Shown piece by piece: positions 26,428-34,530 of a stretch of DNA of 64,000 nt (its first letter is position 1; each line of letters starts with the position of its first letter). The notes beneath the pieces are model-generated. The model did not search any database. It was not told the DNA's origin and worked only from the letters and a program-made list of their open reading frames with translations. The stretch lies in assembly GCA_934565855.1 (NCBI GenBank), contig CAKTIO010000004.1:186001-250000 (forward strand), read 5' to 3'. The stretch is from an uncultured Dysosmobacter sp. (GTDB lineage Bacteria; Bacillota; Clostridia; Oscillospirales; Oscillospiraceae). A program made the translations under genes and the position numbers.

Positions 26428-27204
26428 ATGGCGAATTCGCCGTATCTGGTGGTGCGCGGCGCGGTCTTGCGGGAGACGGAGACAAAGGAATCAGATAAGA
26501 TTTTGACGCTTCTAACGGCGGAGCACGGCAAGCTTCCGGTGATTGCCAGAGGTGCCAGGAGGAAGTCCTGCCGCTTTTCCGCCGCAGCGCAGCCGTTGGG
26601 ATACTCGGAGTGGACGCTGTATCAGAGGGGCGACTGGTATTATGCCAACGAGGGGACCACGCTGGAGCTGTTTACAGGACTGCGGGAAGATTTACAGAAG
26701 CTTTCTCTTGGCTTTTACTTCGCGGAGCTGACGGAATCTGTGACCTCGGAGGGGGAGCCGGCACCGGGGCTGCTGCGGCATCTGCTGAATGGACTGTACG
26801 CACTGGACCGGCTGCATAGACCGGAGAAGCTGGTGCGGGCGGCGTTTGAGCTAAAGCTTCTGAGTCTGGCGGGATATGAGCCGCTGGCGGATGGCTGTGC
26901 CTGCTGCGGCGCGGAGGAGCCGGAGGAACCTATGCTGGATGTGGTGCAGGGACTGCTTCGGTGTAAAAGCTGTGGAAAAGGGGAGCGGGGACTGGCGATG
27001 CCGCTGTGTTCCGCTTCTCTGGCGGTGTTGCGCCATATTTTGTATGGAGATGACCGGCGGCTGTATTCCTTTACGCTGCCGGAGGCGGCGCTGGACAGGC
27101 TTTCCGCCGCGGCGGAAGCCTTCACGGCGGCGCAGCTGGAACGGAGCTTTCGTACGCTGGATTTCTACAAGAGCTTGCTGCCTATGCAGACCTCTGAAAA
27201 ATAG
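26428..27204 (+). CDS. recO: DNA repair protein RecO
   Basis: A 258-residue recombination mediator that helps load RecA on SSB-coated DNA (RecFOR pathway). The N-terminal OB domain contains VVRGAVLRETETKESDKILTL; the C-terminal helical domain carries a four-cysteine zinc motif (CACCGAEEPE, then CKSCGKGERG). The final segment RSFRTLDFYKSLL matches the RecO C-terminus. ATG 26428 is preferred, with AGGAGG upstream; earlier in-frame starts are unsupported. Confidence 0.95.
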   Translation: MANSPYLVVRGAVLRETETKESDKILTLLTAEHGKLPVIARGARRKSCRFSAAAQPLGYSEWTLYQRGDWYYANEGTTLELFTGLREDLQKLSLGFYFAELTESVTSEGEPAPGLLRHLLNGLYALDRLHRPEKLVRAAFELKLLSLAGYEPLADGCACCGAEEPEEPMLDVVQGLLRCKSCGKGERGLAMPLCSASLAVLRHILYGDDRRLYSFTLPEAALDRLSAAAEAFTAAQLERSFRTLDFYKSLLPMQTSEK

Positions 27205-27318
27205 ATTACAAATTGTAGCTTTGTATGAAATTTATACGAAACGCAATGAATATTGGCGAAAAGCCGGGAGAATTTTCCGGTGAAAAGAGAACCAGAACTA
27301 TCCAGAAAGGATCAAAAC

Positions 27319-29709
27319 ATGAGCCAACTGTTTGAAAAATCCATTCGCACGCTGGAGCTGCCCAGAGTTTTGCAGCTGCTGGCGGATCAGGCGGTGAGCG
27401 AAGATGCGAAGCGGCGGGCGAGAACGCTGGCTCCGGAGACAGAGCCGGAGGAGGTCCTGCGCCTGCAGGACCAGACAGAAGCGGCAAGGACTCTGATCGG
27501 TCTGCGGGGAAGCCCCTCCTTTTCCGGGGTGAAGCCGGTGTCGGAGGCACTGGACCGGGCAGACCGGGGCGGCAGTCTGAACACCCGGGAGCTGCTGACC
27601 ATTGCGGATTTACTGACCTGCGCCCGGCGGACCAGGGAATACTGGAACGATGACCGGGGAGAGACCACCGCCATTGACCACCTGTTTCAATCACTGCATG
27701 GAAACCGCTTTCTGGAGGAAAAGATCAAAAGCGCGATTTTGGACGAGGACACCATTGCCGATTCGGCAAGCTCCACCCTCAGTGATATCCGGCGGCACAT
27801 GCGGGCGGCGGCGGCAAAAAGCCGGCAGGTATTACAGCGCATTGTGTCTTCTCCCAGCTATGCCAAGATCCTTCAGGAGAGCATCATCACCCAGCGGGAC
27901 GGACGGTTCGTGGTACCGGTAAAGGCGGAGCATAAGGGTGACCTGCCGGGACTGGTCCATGATATTTCCTCCTCCGGCGCCACGCTGTTTGTAGAGCCGA
28001 TGGGCGTGGTGCAGGCAAATAATGAGCTGATCGAGCTGGAAGCAAAGGAAAAAAAGGAGATTGAGCGTATTCTGGCGGCGTTCTCCGCGGAGGCGGCGGT
28101 GCACCGGGCGGATATTCAGTGGGACTATGACGCACTGGTGCAGCTGGACCTGATCTTTGCCAGAGGACAGCTCAGCTACCGGATGAACGCCGTGCGTCCG
28201 GAGCTCCGCCGGGACGGCGGTGTGGTGCTGCGGAAGGCACGTCATCCACTGCTGGATCAGGCAAAGGCGGTTCCCATCGACCTGGAATTGGGAGATACCT
28301 TTGATACGCTGGTCATCACGGGACCCAATACCGGCGGCAAGACCGTCAGCCTGAAGACGCTGGGTCTACTGTGCCTGATGACACAGTGCGGCTTGCAGAT
28401 CCCGGCATCCTCTGGCAGCGCGGTCTCTATTTTCCGCAGGGTGCTGGCGGATGTGGGCGATGAACAGAGTATTGAGCAGAATTTGTCCACATTTTCAGCG
28501 CATATGGTGAATATCGTGGCGATTCTGCGGGAAGCAGATGAAAAGAGTCTGGTGCTGTTTGATGAGCTGGGTGCAGGTACGGACCCGGTAGAGGGTGCGG
28601 CACTGGCAATCGCTGTCATTGAACGGGTGCGGCAGGCAGGTGCAAGGGTGGCGGCAACCACGCATTATGCGGAGCTGAAGACCTTTGCCATGACTACAGC
28701 GGGCGTGGAAAACGCATCCTGTGAATTTGATGTGGAGACCCTGCGTCCCACCTACCGGCTATTGATTGGAATTCCCGGAAAGTCCAATGCCTTCGCCATT
28801 TCCCAGCGGCTGGGACTGCCGGAGGATGTCATTGACGCGGCGAAGGCGCAGATGAGCGGCGAAAGCGTCCGGTTTGAGGATGTACTGAACCAGCTGGAAG
28901 CTAAGCGGCAGGCGCTGGAGAAAAAGCAGATCGAGGTAGATCGCCTGTACTTACAGCGGGAAGAGGATGCCCGTAAGGCGCGGGAATTCCGGACACAGAT
29001 GGAGCGCGCCAAGGAAAATGCCAGGGGTAGAGGCGAGGCAGAGGCAAAGCGGCTCATTCGAGAGGCGAGACAGGTGGCGGATGCCACCTTTGCAGAGCTT
29101 TCTGAAATGCGGAAGCAGCAGGCGCGGGCAGAACGGGTGGAGAATGAAAACGAAGCCCGGGCGCAGCTGCGCCGCCGCCTGAATGACGCGGAGGAAGCCA
29201 TCGGTGTTCGCAGTGAGGAGCGGGAACCGATTCCCAAGCCCAGCCGCCCCATTCAGGCGGGTGATCAGGTAGAGATTCCCGGCGTTCGGCAGGCGGCTGA
29301 TGTGGTCAGCGTCAATAAGGACGGTACGTTGCTGCTGAAGGCGGGCATTCTGAAGATGACTGTAAAGGCAGATGAGGTACGTCTGATTGAAGAGGTCGAG
29401 AGAAAAACCGCGGCGAAAAAGGCGGTGACCATCCGGCAGCATGCGGCGCGGACCCTGCGGGCAGCTGCCTCCCGGGAGCTGGATATCCGGGGAATGGAGA
29501 CGCTGGAGGCGGAAAATGTAGTGAACAACTTCATTGACGCCGCCGTAATGGGCAAGCTGGAAACGGTGACCATCATCCACGGCAAGGGGACAGGAGCCTT
29601 GCGGAAGAAGGTCCATGAGATTTTGAAGCGAAACAAAGCGGTAAAGGATTTTCGGCTGGGCGTATACGGTGAGGGTGAAAACGGCGTGACAGTGGTCACG
29701 CTACGCTGA
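27319..29709 (+). CDS. mutS2: MutS2 ribosome-collision/DNA ATPase
   Basis: A 796-residue protein. The core holds Walker A GPNTGGKT at about residue 335 and the MutS signature DELGAGTDPVEGAALA. A long coiled coil follows (about 520-640), and the C-terminus carries an Smr endonuclease domain (LDIRGMETLEAE, then TIIHGKGTGALRK; from about residue 720). It lacks the mismatch-binding domain of MutS1. In Firmicutes MutS2 acts on collided ribosomes and in suppressing recombination. Start ATG 27319 has AGAAAGGA upstream. It ends the repair block and is followed by a terminator. Confidence 0.96.
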   Translation: MSQLFEKSIRTLELPRVLQLLADQAVSEDAKRRARTLAPETEPEEVLRLQDQTEAARTLIGLRGSPSFSGVKPVSEALDRADRGGSLNTRELLTIADLLTCARRTREYWNDDRGETTAIDHLFQSLHGNRFLEEKIKSAILDEDTIADSASSTLSDIRRHMRAAAAKSRQVLQRIVSSPSYAKILQESIITQRDGRFVVPVKAEHKGDLPGLVHDISSSGATLFVEPMGVVQANNELIELEAKEKKEIERILAAFSAEAAVHRADIQWDYDALVQLDLIFARGQLSYRMNAVRPELRRDGGVVLRKARHPLLDQAKAVPIDLELGDTFDTLVITGPNTGGKTVSLKTLGLLCLMTQCGLQIPASSGSAVSIFRRVLADVGDEQSIEQNLSTFSAHMVNIVAILREADEKSLVLFDELGAGTDPVEGAALAIAVIERVRQAGARVAATTHYAELKTFAMTTAGVENASCEFDVETLRPTYRLLIGIPGKSNAFAISQRLGLPEDVIDAAKAQMSGESVRFEDVLNQLEAKRQALEKKQIEVDRLYLQREEDARKAREFRTQMERAKENARGRGEAEAKRLIREARQVADATFAELSEMRKQQARAERVENENEARAQLRRRLNDAEEAIGVRSEEREPIPKPSRPIQAGDQVEIPGVRQAADVVSVNKDGTLLLKAGILKMTVKADEVRLIEEVERKTAAKKAVTIRQHAARTLRAAASRELDIRGMETLEAENVVNNFIDAAVMGKLETVTIIHGKGTGALRKKVHEILKRNKAVKDFRLGVYGEGENGVTVVTLR

Positions 29710-29732
29710 CGCTGTGGCAGTCAAAGCAATAT

Positions 29733-29768
29733 AAAGCGGCGCAGGAAAAGCTCCTGCGCCGCTTTTAT
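29733..29768. terminator. Terminator after mutS2
   Basis: A 14-bp perfect stem (29733-29746 with 29752-29765), 5-base loop, ending in TTTTATC. Confidence 0.9.
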
Positions 29769-29837
29769 CATCAGGCGGCGGACAAAGAGGCATTTCCGGC
29801 AGCTGCGGCATAGATTGAAAAGAGGGAGGGGTGCCGT

Positions 29838-30029
29838 ATGATCAGTTCCCTGCGGGAACGGGCAGCCAAGCTGCTGGATGTGAAAAGCATGGTCACATTT
29901 TTGCTGACTGCCACCTTTTCCGCTCTGGCGCTGCGGGGAGATATCACTGGGCAGGAGTTTCAGACAGTGTTCACCGTCGTGATCGGTTTCTATTTTGGAA
30001 CACAGGTGCAGCGGTTGACGGAGCCGTAA
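29838..30029 (+). CDS. Small membrane protein of unknown function
   Basis: A 63-residue protein with ATG 29838 behind GGGAGGGG. After an amphipathic N-terminus (SSLRERAAKLLDVKSMV) there are two hydrophobic segments: TFLLTATFSALALRG and FQTVFTVVIGFYFGTQ. Similar short proteins occur in Clostridia and their phages, with the pattern DVKSxVTxLLT...I-x-G-x-F-x-x-x-x-x-x-V-x-x-FYFGTQ; some are annotated as holin-like, but nothing here proves lysis function. It is isolated between terminators. Confidence 0.75.
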   Translation: MISSLRERAAKLLDVKSMVTFLLTATFSALALRGDITGQEFQTVFTVVIGFYFGTQVQRLTEP

Positions 30030-30037
30030 CGGGAGCA

Positions 30038-30069
30038 TAAAAAGCCCCCTCTCCAACGAGAGGGGGCTA
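30038..30069 (-). terminator. Terminator of the AbgB-like gene
   Basis: A 10-bp stem AGCCCCCTCT/AGAGGGGGCT (30043-30052 with 30059-30068), followed on the minus strand by TTTTTAT. It also sits 9 bases after the small membrane protein gene. Confidence 0.85.
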
Positions 30070-30072
30070 AAA

Positions 30073-31515
30073 TCAATCGGGGACCACAGGAACAGCGTCC
30101 TGCGGAATGGGACAGGTGTATCCTTCACTGGTGCGCTGCTGGAATTCCTCCCGCGCCTGCCGCAGTAGCTCGGGAGAGGAGAACAGGTCGATGGTGGAAG
30201 CAGCCAGAACCTTTCCGGCGTGAAGCGCAGCCTTGTGACCAATAGAGGTCCGGTCGCAGGACACGTTCTGCCAGCTGTGACCGGGGCAGCCATTGGGCCA
30301 GGCGGCAACCTCGATCTGTGCCGTGGGTGTCAGCCAGCTGACATCGCCAACATCAGTAGAGCCTGCGCGGAACGCCTCTCCCTGATACAACGGCAGAAGA
30401 AAGCTGTTCATGGCGTGACCAGCGTCCCGGCGCAGCTGCTTTGCGGTTTGGGCATAGCTGTCGCTGAACTTGGAACCGATTCCGGGAACGGCATCGCTGC
30501 CGGGATAGGTCTGTGCCAGCTGGTCTGCAAAGGAAAGCTCTTCCTCTGTGTAGGAGGGAACGCCCAATTCCTCGAAATTCCGATAAAGAACACTTTCCAG
30601 CACATGGTTGGAAACGGTATCGGCAAGTCCGTCGATAAACTGCCGCTCAAAGGTGGTGTCTGTCATCAGGGCGGCTCCCTCGGCGATACGGTCTACCCTT
30701 GCCTGCAGCTCCACTGCCTCTGCCACATGGTTGGAGCGCACCATGTACAGTACGCTGGCCTTGGGCTGCACCACGTTGGGACTGCGTCCGCCGGTGTCTG
30801 TGATGGCGTAGTGGACCCGTGCCTTGTCGCTCATATGCTCCCGCAGGAACTGAACACCGATGTTCATCAGCTCCACAGCGTCCAGGGCGCTGCGTCCCCG
30901 TTCGGGAGCGCCTGCGGCGTGGGAGGCGATGCCGGTAAACTTGTACTGCACCTGGATGCAGGAGTTGCTGGAACCAGTAAGGACCTCATTGACATCCTCC
31001 GGGTGCCAGGTCAGGGCTGCGTCCAGAGACTTCCAGAGACCGTCCCGCGCCATAAAGGCTTTTGCCGCTCCGCCCTCTTCTCCGGGACAGCCGAACAGGA
31101 CCACCGTGCCGCTGTTTTCCGGCTGAAGCTCCAGCCAGGCTTTCACGCCCAGCGCTGCGGCAAAAGCGCCAGCTCCCAGAAGATTGTGTCCGCAGCCATG
31201 TCCAGAGCCGCCGGGGGTCCGCTCCTTCCGTTGGGTACTGCCGCCCTCCTGAGAGAGACCGGACAGGGCGTCGTATTCGGCAAGAATGCCAATGACGGGA
31301 CGTCCGCTGCCATAACTGGCAGAAAACGCGGTGGGAATATTGCAGATGCCGCGCCGGACCTGAAAGCCCTCCTTTTCCAGCGTTTCGCAATACAGTGCGG
31401 CGGAGCGGACCTCCTGAAGAGACAGCTCCGCATAGTCCCAAATGGAATTTGCTATCTGAATGATCTCCTCCGCCCGAGCGTCAATGGCGTTCAGGGCGAT
31501 TTGCTTATCAGCCAT
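30073..31515 (-). CDS. M20-family amidohydrolase, AbgB-like
   Basis: A 480-residue metallopeptidase of the M20D group, closest in appearance to AbgB, a subunit of aminobenzoyl-glutamate hydrolase. Visible are ILAEYDALSG, the metal-binding GGSGHGCGHNLLGAG, PGEEGGAAKAFMARDG (catalytic Glu pair), HPEDVN, and the late SSTDVGDVS-type metal ligand GSTDVGDVSW. Such enzymes cleave N-acyl or peptide bonds of small substrates; substrate unassigned. ATG 31513-31515 is set by AGGAGGTT. It lies upstream of, and in the same orientation as, nothing it overlaps; the amino-acid ABC genes follow after a terminator on the same strand's upstream side. Confidence 0.85.
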   Translation of the reverse strand: MADKQIALNAIDARAEEIIQIANSIWDYAELSLQEVRSAALYCETLEKEGFQVRRGICNIPTAFSASYGSGRPVIGILAEYDALSGLSQEGGSTQRKERTPGGSGHGCGHNLLGAGAFAAALGVKAWLELQPENSGTVVLFGCPGEEGGAAKAFMARDGLWKSLDAALTWHPEDVNEVLTGSSNSCIQVQYKFTGIASHAAGAPERGRSALDAVELMNIGVQFLREHMSDKARVHYAITDTGGRSPNVVQPKASVLYMVRSNHVAEAVELQARVDRIAEGAALMTDTTFERQFIDGLADTVSNHVLESVLYRNFEELGVPSYTEEELSFADQLAQTYPGSDAVPGIGSKFSDSYAQTAKQLRRDAGHAMNSFLLPLYQGEAFRAGSTDVGDVSWLTPTAQIEVAAWPNGCPGHSWQNVSCDRTSIGHKAALHAGKVLAASTIDLFSSPELLRQAREEFQQRTSEGYTCPIPQDAVPVVPD

Positions 31516-31554
31516 ATTCAAAACCTCCTGTTCCGGCGCCGCTGCCGGAAAATG

Positions 31555-31584
31555 AAAAGGACGCGCACCGCAAAGTGCGCGCCC
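31555..31584 (-). terminator. Terminator of the amino-acid ABC operon
   Basis: GGGCGCGCAC pairs with GTGCGCGTCC on the minus strand, then TTTTCATTTT. It lies 10 bases past the ATPase gene. Confidence 0.88.
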
Positions 31585-31594
31585 TGCGGCGTTG

Positions 31595-32389
31595 TTAAAC
31601 CAGAACCTTGCTCAGGAAATCCTGAAGCCGTTCATTTTTGGGGTGATTGAAAATTTCATCGGGAGTTCCCTGCTCCAACAGCTTGCCATCTGCCATGAAC
31701 AGGACGCGGTTGCCCACTTCCCGGGCAAAGCCCATTTCATGGGTGACAACGACCATAGTCATGCCGTCCTGTGCTAGCTCCTTCATAACGTCCAGAACCT
31801 CTCCCACCATTTCCGGGTCCAGCGCGGAGGTAGGCTCGTCAAAGAGCATGACCTGAGGCTCCATCATCAGCGCCCGCACAATGGCGACACGCTGCTTTTG
31901 ACCGCCGGACAGCTGAATGGGATAGGCGTCCGCTCGGTCCTTGAGCCCAACACGGTCCAGAAGGGTCAAAGCCTTTTCCTTTGCGGTGGCTTCCTGCATA
32001 TGCTTGACCTTTATGGGCGCCAGGGTCATGTTGTCCATGATGGTCATATGGGGGAAAAGGTTGAAATGCTGAAATACCATGCCCATCTTCTGGCGCAGTT
32101 GGTCCACATTGACCTTGACGGTGGTGACCTTTCCGGTCTTGAGATCGGTTTTCTGGTATTTGGGCTTGGTGATGTCCACGCCCTCGAATACAATGGAGCC
32201 GCTGGTGGGGCTTTCCAGCAGATTCAGAGAGCGCAGAAATGTGGACTTGCCGGATCCGGAGGGACCAATGACCACCATAACGTCTCCCCGGTTCACATCC
32301 ACGGTGACACCGTCCAGTGCCTTGATGGCTCCGCGGTTGTAGTACTTCTTCAGTCCGCGGATTTGAATGAGGTTATCGCTTGTCGCCAC
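31595..32389 (-). CDS. Amino-acid ABC transporter, ATP-binding protein
   Basis: A 264-residue ATPase of the polar-amino-acid (GlnQ/HisP) type. Walker [11 protein letters not shown]-loop [12 protein letters not shown], signature [12 protein letters not shown], Walker [13 protein letters not shown] and the H-loop VVTHE are intact. An extra 15-20-residue segment ([20 protein letters not shown]) before the Q-loop is not found in most GlnQ proteins. GTG 32387-32389 is chosen behind AAAGGAGG; it overlaps the permease gene by 17 bases. It works with the permease and binding protein encoded upstream. Confidence 0.93.
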   Translation of the reverse strand: MATSDNLIQIRGLKKYYNRGAIKALDGVTVDVNRGDVMVVIGPSGSGKSTFLRSLNLLESPTSGSIVFEGVDITKPKYQKTDLKTGKVTTVKVNVDQLRQKMGMVFQHFNLFPHMTIMDNMTLAPIKVKHMQEATAKEKALTLLDRVGLKDRADAYPIQLSGGQKQRVAIVRALMMEPQVMLFDEPTSALDPEMVGEVLDVMKELAQDGMTMVVVTHEMGFAREVGNRVLFMADGKLLEQGTPDEIFNHPKNERLQDFLSKVLV

Positions 32390-33191
32390 GGCGCATCCTC
32401 CTTTCGATATAGGCAATCAGCTTCGAGGTGGGGAAGCAGAGGCAGAAGTACAGTGCGGTGGCAACCAGCAGCGGTTCCATGATCATAAAGGTTGCGCCGC
32501 GGATCGCCTGCACAGCAGACATGATGTCCTGTACGCCGATGGTGTATGTAATGGCGGATTCCTTGATGATGACCACGAACTCATTGGCGATGGCAGGCAG
32601 AATGTTTTTCAGCGCCTGAGGGAAGATGATATAGCGCAGCGTCTGGGTCTGCCGCAGTCCCAGAGAGCGGGACGCTTCGGTCTGACCGCCGTCAATGGAC
32701 TGGATGCCGGAGCGAAGGATTTCGCAAAGGTAAGCACCGTCGTTCATGCCCAAGGCGACAACGCCGGGGAAAAACCGGTTGAAGCTGATAAAGCCGAACA
32801 GCTTGAAGGAGGGCAGACCGATGTTGCTGAAAACACCGTAGTAGATGATAAAGATCTGCACGATCACAGGAGTGGAGCGCAGAATCTCCACATAGGCGGT
32901 GGCAAGAAAGCTCAGGGGATTAAAGTGTGCCAGATGGTACAGAAAGCCGGAGTCCCGCTGCAAGCCCTCGTGGTCCCGTTCCAGTCCGCCAAAGACGCTG
33001 GGAAAGGTGCGGGCGAGCCACAGCAGGGGATAGAAATTGGACATCCGCATCAGCGCTAACAGAATGGCAAGCACAAAGCCGATCAGCACCGTGAAAAGGG
33101 ACAGCAGGACTGTGACCACCAGACCCTCTTTAAACAGCTGCAAATAGGGAAGCAGCTTGGGGAAGTTTTCCACATGAATGAATTGACTCAT
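32373..33191 (-). CDS. Amino-acid ABC transporter, permease
   Basis: A 272-residue inner-membrane permease of the HisM/GlnP family with about five helices. The ATPase-contact (EAA) loop is [20 protein letters not shown] (split). The conserved [20 protein letters not shown] lies before it. A roughly 30-residue hydrophilic insertion ([20 protein letters not shown] and following) sits between the first helices, longer than usual. Forms a homodimer in this transporter class. Start at ATG 33189-33191 behind GAGAGGAGA. Confidence 0.92.
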   Translation of the reverse strand: MSQFIHVENFPKLLPYLQLFKEGLVVTVLLSLFTVLIGFVLAILLALMRMSNFYPLLWLARTFPSVFGGLERDHEGLQRDSGFLYHLAHFNPLSFLATAYVEILRSTPVIVQIFIIYYGVFSNIGLPSFKLFGFISFNRFFPGVVALGMNDGAYLCEILRSGIQSIDGGQTEASRSLGLRQTQTLRYIIFPQALKNILPAIANEFVVIIKESAITYTIGVQDIMSAVQAIRGATFMIMEPLLVATALYFCLCFPTSKLIAYIERRMRRGDKR

Positions 33192-33239
33192 AAGTGGTCT
33201 CCTCTCTTAAATAATAAGTAAAGGGGAACTTGCGGAAAT

Positions 33240-33277
33240 AGGCAATTCCTCCCCGTAGTCCCGGGGAGGAATTGCCC
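33240..33277 (-). terminator. Strong hairpin between binding protein and permease genes
   Basis: A perfect 14-bp stem (33241-33254 with 33263-33276) with 8-base loop and only a weak T-tract (TATTTCC on the minus strand). Its position immediately downstream of the binding-protein gene suggests partial termination or mRNA stabilisation, giving excess binding protein, as seen in many ABC operons. Confidence 0.75.
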
Positions 33278-33295
33278 TGTGGTCTCTTGAGAAAA

Positions 33296-34219
33296 TCAGG
33301 CTGCGGGAGTAGCGGCATCGTCCAGCAGACCCTCATAGGTGTTGCCAGATGCCGTTTCGTTGGCTTCCACCACAAACTGGTCCATGGAACCGTCCTCCTT
33401 GGCTGCGGCGATTGCCAGGTTTACGCCAGCCAGCAGGGCGGCGTTGCCCTTGGACACGCCCACAACGGAGCCAGCCTGATCGTAGGGAACATCCAGAACG
33501 ATGTCCAGATCGGGATAGTTCTTTGCGTAGCTCTCAGCAACAACGGTCTCGATGTATGCACCGTCCAGATTGCCAGCCAGCAGGTCGGAGATGATGTCGG
33601 TGACCTTGGGCAGCTGAACGATCTCCGCGTCAGCGGAGTTTTCCTGTGCCAGGTCTACCTGAATGGAACCGGTCTGGGCACCGATGGAGTAATCGGCGTT
33701 GTTGGTGTCCTCCAGAGAGGTAAACTTGTCCGCGTTTGCCTTGGTGGTGACAAAGGACTGACCGCCGGTATAGAAGATATCGGAGAAGTCCATGATCTGC
33801 TCACGCTCGGGCTTGGGAGAATAGCCAGCCATACCCAGGTCCACGGTCTTGTTCTGCAGCTCCGCCAGAGTTCCGTCAAAGTCCATGGGAATGACCTCCA
33901 GGGTCAGCCCCAGATAGTCGGCGATGTACTGTGCCAGAGACATCTCAAAGCCTGCCAGATGGGCGTTGCCGGCATCGTCCACGGAATAGAACTCGTAGGG
34001 AGCAAAGTCGGGGCTGGTGGCAACGGTCAGGGTGCCGGAGGTCACGGTGGTGATCTCACCCTTCAGCTCGTCCAGAGACATGGAAGCATAGTCGGTGGAG
34101 GAGGAAGCAGAGGCTGCGGCAGAGCCGGAAGCAGCGCTGCTGGAAGCACCCTGGCTGCCGCAGGCGGCAAGGCTCATTGCCATTGCCAGGGACAAAGCGA
34201 GACTGAAAAACTTTTTCAT
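33296..34219 (-). CDS. Amino-acid ABC transporter, substrate-binding lipoprotein
   Basis: A 307-residue solute-binding protein of family 3. It begins with a lipoprotein signal (KKFFSLALSLAMAMSLAACG, lipobox LAAC). A Ser/Ala-rich linker follows, then the two-lobe domain, with typical LTVATSPDFAPYEFYSVDD and FDGTLAELQNKTVDLGMAGYS. Polar amino acids are the usual ligands; the exact one cannot be read. ATG 34217-34219 is preferred, with AAAGAAGA upstream; longer frames would bury the signal peptide. First gene of the operon, with a good promoter about 100 bases upstream. Confidence 0.93.
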   Translation of the reverse strand: MKKFFSLALSLAMAMSLAACGSQGASSSAASGSAAASASSSTDYASMSLDELKGEITTVTSGTLTVATSPDFAPYEFYSVDDAGNAHLAGFEMSLAQYIADYLGLTLEVIPMDFDGTLAELQNKTVDLGMAGYSPKPEREQIMDFSDIFYTGGQSFVTTKANADKFTSLEDTNNADYSIGAQTGSIQVDLAQENSADAEIVQLPKVTDIISDLLAGNLDGAYIETVVAESYAKNYPDLDIVLDVPYDQAGSVVGVSKGNAALLAGVNLAIAAAKEDGSMDQFVVEANETASGNTYEGLLDDAATPAA

Positions 34220-34317
34220 GGTTGCAATCTTCTTTCTTTTCATATTTGAATGGTTTATTGGTTTGCATATCATAAAGAGAATGCCCAGAAAAACAGACGT
34301 TTTCTTGGACTTGCATA

Positions 34318-34346
34318 ACCATAGCACGTTCCGGAAGTGATGTCAA
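34318..34346 (-). promoter_or_regulatory. Promoter of the amino-acid ABC operon
   Basis: On the minus strand TTGACA (34341-34346), 17-base spacer, TATGGT (34318-34323). Confidence 0.8.
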
Positions 34347-34488
34347 TACTTTTTCAGAAATAGTGAATAAATATTTGACGGAAAATCCGTCAGAATCACA
34401 GAAAAATTCAGCATTTTCAAAAGGACAGAGGCGTATATACCGATAACGAAATGAATAATATGTGCATATATACAGGGAAGAAATGAAT

Positions 34489-34513
34489 AAGCCGGTCCTG
34501 CACGGACCGGCTT
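34489..34513 (-). terminator. Terminator of the Na/Pi cotransporter gene
   Basis: A 10-bp stem AAGCCGGTCC/GGACCGGCTT with 5-base loop; on the minus strand it is followed by ATTCATTTCTTC, moderately T-rich. It lies 17 bases after the stop. Confidence 0.75.
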
Positions 34514-34530
34514 GTCCTATTTTCAATCTG

